From the NCBI GenBank assembly GCA_003565815.1, contig PXAS01000292.1, positions 1 through 14,835 on the forward strand: DNA of 14,835 bases, written 5' to 3'. The notes beneath the pieces are model-generated. The model was given only the letters and a program-made list of their open reading frames with translations, was not told where the DNA came from and did no database searches. The stretch comes from PVC group bacterium (lineage in GTDB: Bacteria > Verrucomicrobiota > Kiritimatiellia > SS1-B-03-39 > UBA6053). The number at the start of each line of letters is the position of its first letter. Positions within the stretch are counted from its first letter, which is position 1. The translations under genes were made by a program, and so were the position numbers. Positions 12,811 to 14,835 of this stretch are shown piece after piece.

Positions 12811-13833
12811 TCATGATTCAGAATCAGGCTTCACAAGTTTCTCGGCAAAAACTTCATTTTCACATTCTCCGTCCTTCTCCACCTGCCGGATGTTCGCCAG
12901 GGTGGTTTCGACAATCGCGTGCAAAGCCTCGTGGGTGAAAAAAGCCTGGTGGCCGGTGACGATCACGTTCGGAAAGGTCAGCAACCTCGCCAACTGATCG
13001 TCCTGAATCACCTTGTCCGATAGGTTCCGAAAAAAGAAATCGCCCTCTTCCTCGTACACGTCCAGCCCCAGACTGCCGATTTTTTCGCTTTTCAAGGCCT
13101 GGATCACAGCAGACGTGTCCACCACGCCGCCGCGGCTGGTGTTGACAATCTGCACGCCCTTTTTCATTTTTCCGATCGCCTGTTCATCGATGAGGTGCTC
13201 GGTGTCGGGCGTCAGCGGACAATGCAGGGTGACAATGTCGGACGCTTTGAACAGAGTATCCAAGTCGGTGTATTCCATGCCCAATTTCTCGCAGTCCGGG
13301 TTCTTCGCCACGTCGAAGCCCAACAATCGGCAGCCAAAGCCTTTAAGAATTTCCGCCACGCACTCTCCGATTTTTCCGGTGCCGATGATGCCCACCGTCT
13401 TGCCGTGCACATCGAAACCCATCAACCCGTTCAGGGCGAAATTCCCTTCCCGCACCCGGTTGTAGGCGCGGTGGACCTTGCGGTTCAAGGCCATCATCAG
13501 ACAAAGGGTATGCTCCGCCACCGCGTGCGGCGAATAGGCCGGCACCCGCACCACCTTGAGTCCGTGTTCACCTGCCGCCTCCAAATCCACATGGTTGAAT
13601 CCGGCGCTGCGAAGCGCGATCAACTTCACGCCCTCCTCCGCCAGAAGTTCAATCGTTTCGGCATCGAGGGTGTCGTTCACGAACACGCAAACGCACGCGT
13701 GGTCCCTGGCGAGACTGGCGGTGTCAGCCGTTAATTGCGCCTCGATATAGGTCAAATCGTGACCGTGGTCTTTGTTCAGGGTTTCAAAAAAAGGGCGTTC
13801 GTAGTCTTGAGTGCTGAATATGAGTGTTTTCAT
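12811..13833 (-). CDS. ldhA: D-lactate dehydrogenase (D-2-hydroxyacid dehydrogenase family)
   Basis: The 340 residues align in pattern along the whole of the E. coli fermentative D-LDH (329 residues): ALRSAGFNHVDLEAA, VRVPAYSPHAVAEHTLCLMM and LNRKVHRAYNRVREGNF. The NAD loop is GIIGTGKIGE (148-157). The catalytic set is Arg234 (NTSRGG), Glu263 (DVYEEEGDFFF) and His295 (GHQAF). It reduces pyruvate to D-lactate with NADH in the cytoplasm. I chose the ATG at 13833, which matches the family N-terminus (MKTLIFSTQDY, like MKLAVYSTKQY). A longer frame from 13872 adds 13 unrelated residues. Neither start has a strong Shine-Dalgarno. It converges with the SDR gene (55-bp gap) and follows the small lipoprotein gene on the same strand. 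Confidence 0.92.
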   Translation of the reverse strand: MKTLIFSTQDYERPFFETLNKDHGHDLTYIEAQLTADTASLARDHACVCVFVNDTLDAETIELLAEEGVKLIALRSAGFNHVDLEAAGEHGLKVVRVPAYSPHAVAEHTLCLMMALNRKVHRAYNRVREGNFALNGLMGFDVHGKTVGIIGTGKIGECVAEILKGFGCRLLGFDVAKNPDCEKLGMEYTDLDTLFKASDIVTLHCPLTPDTEHLIDEQAIGKMKKGVQIVNTSRGGVVDTSAVIQALKSEKIGSLGLDVYEEEGDFFFRNLSDKVIQDDQLARLLTFPNVIVTGHQAFFTHEALHAIVETTLANIRQVEKDGECENEVFAEKLVKPDSES

Positions 13834-13890
13834 GACTGCAGGATAAATTCGATCTCTGTTTGTGTCACTCATTTTTTCAAATGCCCCCGG

Positions 13891-14109
13891 TCAATATCCG
13901 CCATGGGATTTACGCACAAGATCCTCGGTGGCGGATTGCAGGTTTTCCCACGCTTCGCGGACGTTGGCTCTCGTTTGTGCGGTTTCCACCGCTTGTTCAT
14001 ACGTGTCTCCCGCGTCATCACGGGCTTCGGGGGAACATCCAACAAACAGCAGACTGCATCCGATGATTGCCGTACAAGAGATTTTCAAGGTTGATGGGAT
14101 CATTTTCAT
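13891..14109 (-). CDS. Small predicted lipoprotein of unknown function
   Basis: A 72-residue protein. Residues 1-24 form a signal (Lys2 and Lys9, then a hydrophobic core) ending in FVGC, a slightly unusual lipobox with Phe at -3 and Cys25 as the lipidated residue. The mature 48 residues are acidic, then probably a single helix (YEQAVETAQTRANVREAWENLQSA), ending DLVRKSHGGY. No family is recognised; it may be a short stress- or envelope-associated lipoprotein. The ATG at 14109 has AAAGG about 8 nt upstream, and codon 3 is a second possible ATG. It lies 51 bp after the aldo/keto reductase and 57 bp before ldhA, so read-through among the three is plausible. Confidence 0.7.
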   Translation of the reverse strand: MKMIPSTLKISCTAIIGCSLLFVGCSPEARDDAGDTYEQAVETAQTRANVREAWENLQSATEDLVRKSHGGY

Positions 14110-14127
14110 TGTTCTTACCTTTCTTTG

Positions 14128-14144
14128 CTCTTCAGGGTGAAGAG
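14128..14144 (-). other. Intercistronic hairpin between the aldo/keto reductase and lipoprotein genes
   Basis: CTCTTCA (14128-14134) and TGAAGAG (14138-14144) form a perfect 7-bp stem with a 3-nt loop. It lies about 17 nt past the aldo/keto reductase stop and just ahead of the lipoprotein's ribosome-binding site. There is no U-run, so it is more likely an mRNA processing or stability element, or a chance structure, than a terminator. Confidence 0.4.
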
Positions 14145-14160
14145 GAAGAAGCCTGTGCGC

Positions 14161-14835
14161 TTAGTCCCACTTCGGTGCGAAATCCGGGTTGATTTGTCGC
14201 AAATCCTTGGGCAAGCGGGCGATTTTTTCTTTGTCTTCGTCGGAAAGTTTGAAGTCGAAAATTTCAAAATTTTGCCGGATATGTTCCGGTTTTGAAGAGC
14301 GGGGAATCGCCACCACCCGGGGTTGTTCCAGCAGCCAGCGCAACCCCACCTGGGTAGCGGATTTCCCGTATGGTTTTCCGATGGCTTCGAGTTCGGAGTG
14401 GCTCGCCACTTCCCCCTGGGCCAATGGCGAATACGCAGTCAGCATGAGATCATGTTCCTCGGCCACGGCAAGCAGGACATCCTGGCTCAGTAACGGATGG
14501 TATTCCACCTGATCGCACAGGACAGGCGCCTGTTCCACCGCCTCTTTCAAAAGCGCGGAGGGGAAATTGCTTACCCCCAAGTGGCGGACAATCCTCTTTT
14601 CCTTCAGTTTGCGCATGGCGTTCAAGGTCGTGGACAGGGGAATCTTCGGATTGGGCCAATGGATGAGCACCAGATCCAAATAGTCCGTGTCCAATTCCGC
14701 GAGACTGTTTTGGACTTCGCGCATCACCCCGTCCGCATCCAGATGGTCCGGCTGGATCTTGCTGGTTAAAAAAATATCGGACCGATCCACGGAAGAGGCC
14801 CGGATTCCGCGGCCCACCTCGGTTTCATTTTTGTA
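14161..14835 (-). CDS. Aldo/keto reductase, partial (5' end beyond the window)
   Basis: An NADPH-dependent aldo/keto reductase of the 2,5-diketogluconate reductase/YvgN-like branch. The frame is open to the right edge and its first visible residues are YKNETEVGRGI, the conserved segment around the catalytic Tyr (14833-14835). The catalytic Lys (FLTSK, 14758-14760) and His (LIHWPNP, 14659-14661) follow at spacings of 25 and 58 residues from the Tyr, as in that branch. LGVSNF, VEYHPLL, AYSPLAQGE and IPRSSKPEHIRQNF complete the barrel and the NADPH site. About 50 N-terminal residues are missing. A GTG at 14817 could be mistaken for a start but lies inside the conserved core. It reduces aldehydes or keto-sugars; the precise substrate is unknown. 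Confidence 0.93.
   Translation of the reverse strand, partial: YKNETEVGRGIRASSVDRSDIFLTSKIQPDHLDADGVMREVQNSLAELDTDYLDLVLIHWPNPKIPLSTTLNAMRKLKEKRIVRHLGVSNFPSALLKEAVEQAPVLCDQVEYHPLLSQDVLLAVAEEHDLMLTAYSPLAQGEVASHSELEAIGKPYGKSATQVGLRWLLEQPRVVAIPRSSKPEHIRQNFEIFDFKLSDEDKEKIARLPKDLRQINPDFAPKWD

Overview
The window looks like the chromosome of a Gram-negative, moderately GC-rich environmental bacterium. It encodes a YidC with a large periplasmic domain, two small predicted lipoproteins, type I QueF and HemL of the C5 haem pathway. It also carries intergenic tandem repeats and a GH88-type sugar-catabolic operon of a kind common in Verrucomicrobiota (Opitutales/Puniceicoccales-like) and neighbouring phyla. 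This placement is an inference from gene content and repeat style; no rRNA or other decisive marker is present.

Layout. Positions 1-151 hold a nested tandem repeat. It is followed by a good sigma70-type promoter, queF and a small lipoprotein with a heavy-metal-associated (HMA) domain, both on +. On the minus strand, read right to left, a compact operon runs rpmH - rnpA - yidC - beta-propeller-like protein - MFS transporter (5616 down to 967). Almost every junction is a 4-nt stop/start overlap, yidD is absent, and the last gene overlaps the HMA gene tail-to-tail. A clear TTGACA promoter precedes rpmH. Upstream lies hemL with its own promoter. A roughly 470-bp gap follows, dominated by a long hexamer-based inverted repeat, then an EamA/DMT-type exporter (minus).

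From 8563 to 12755 four plus-strand genes form a probable catabolic operon: an XRE-cupin regulator, a cytoplasmic GH88-like unsaturated-glucuronyl hydrolase, a Gfo/Idh/MocA oxidoreductase and an SDR dehydrogenase. The hydrolase would release an unsaturated or modified uronate, and the two NAD(P)-dependent enzymes would convert it; the exact substrate cannot be read from the sequence. From 12811 to the right edge the minus strand holds ldhA (D-lactate dehydrogenase), a tiny lipoprotein and an aldo/keto reductase cut by the window end.

The most unusual spot is 11779-11985, between the Gfo/Idh and SDR genes. The 3' end of a four-helix-bundle (23S-rRNA-intervening-sequence-type) gene survives there as a fragment. 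Its stop codon overlaps the SDR start codon (ATGA), and a 21-bp minisatellite directly after it is translated in frame as an NPQPTPN repeat at the SDR N-terminus. This looks like a decayed mobile cassette that supplied a metabolic gene with a new translation start and N-terminal tail. Two other repeat loci (15-151 and 7265-7357) have the same general style, and a REP-like palindrome lies at 10515-10539.
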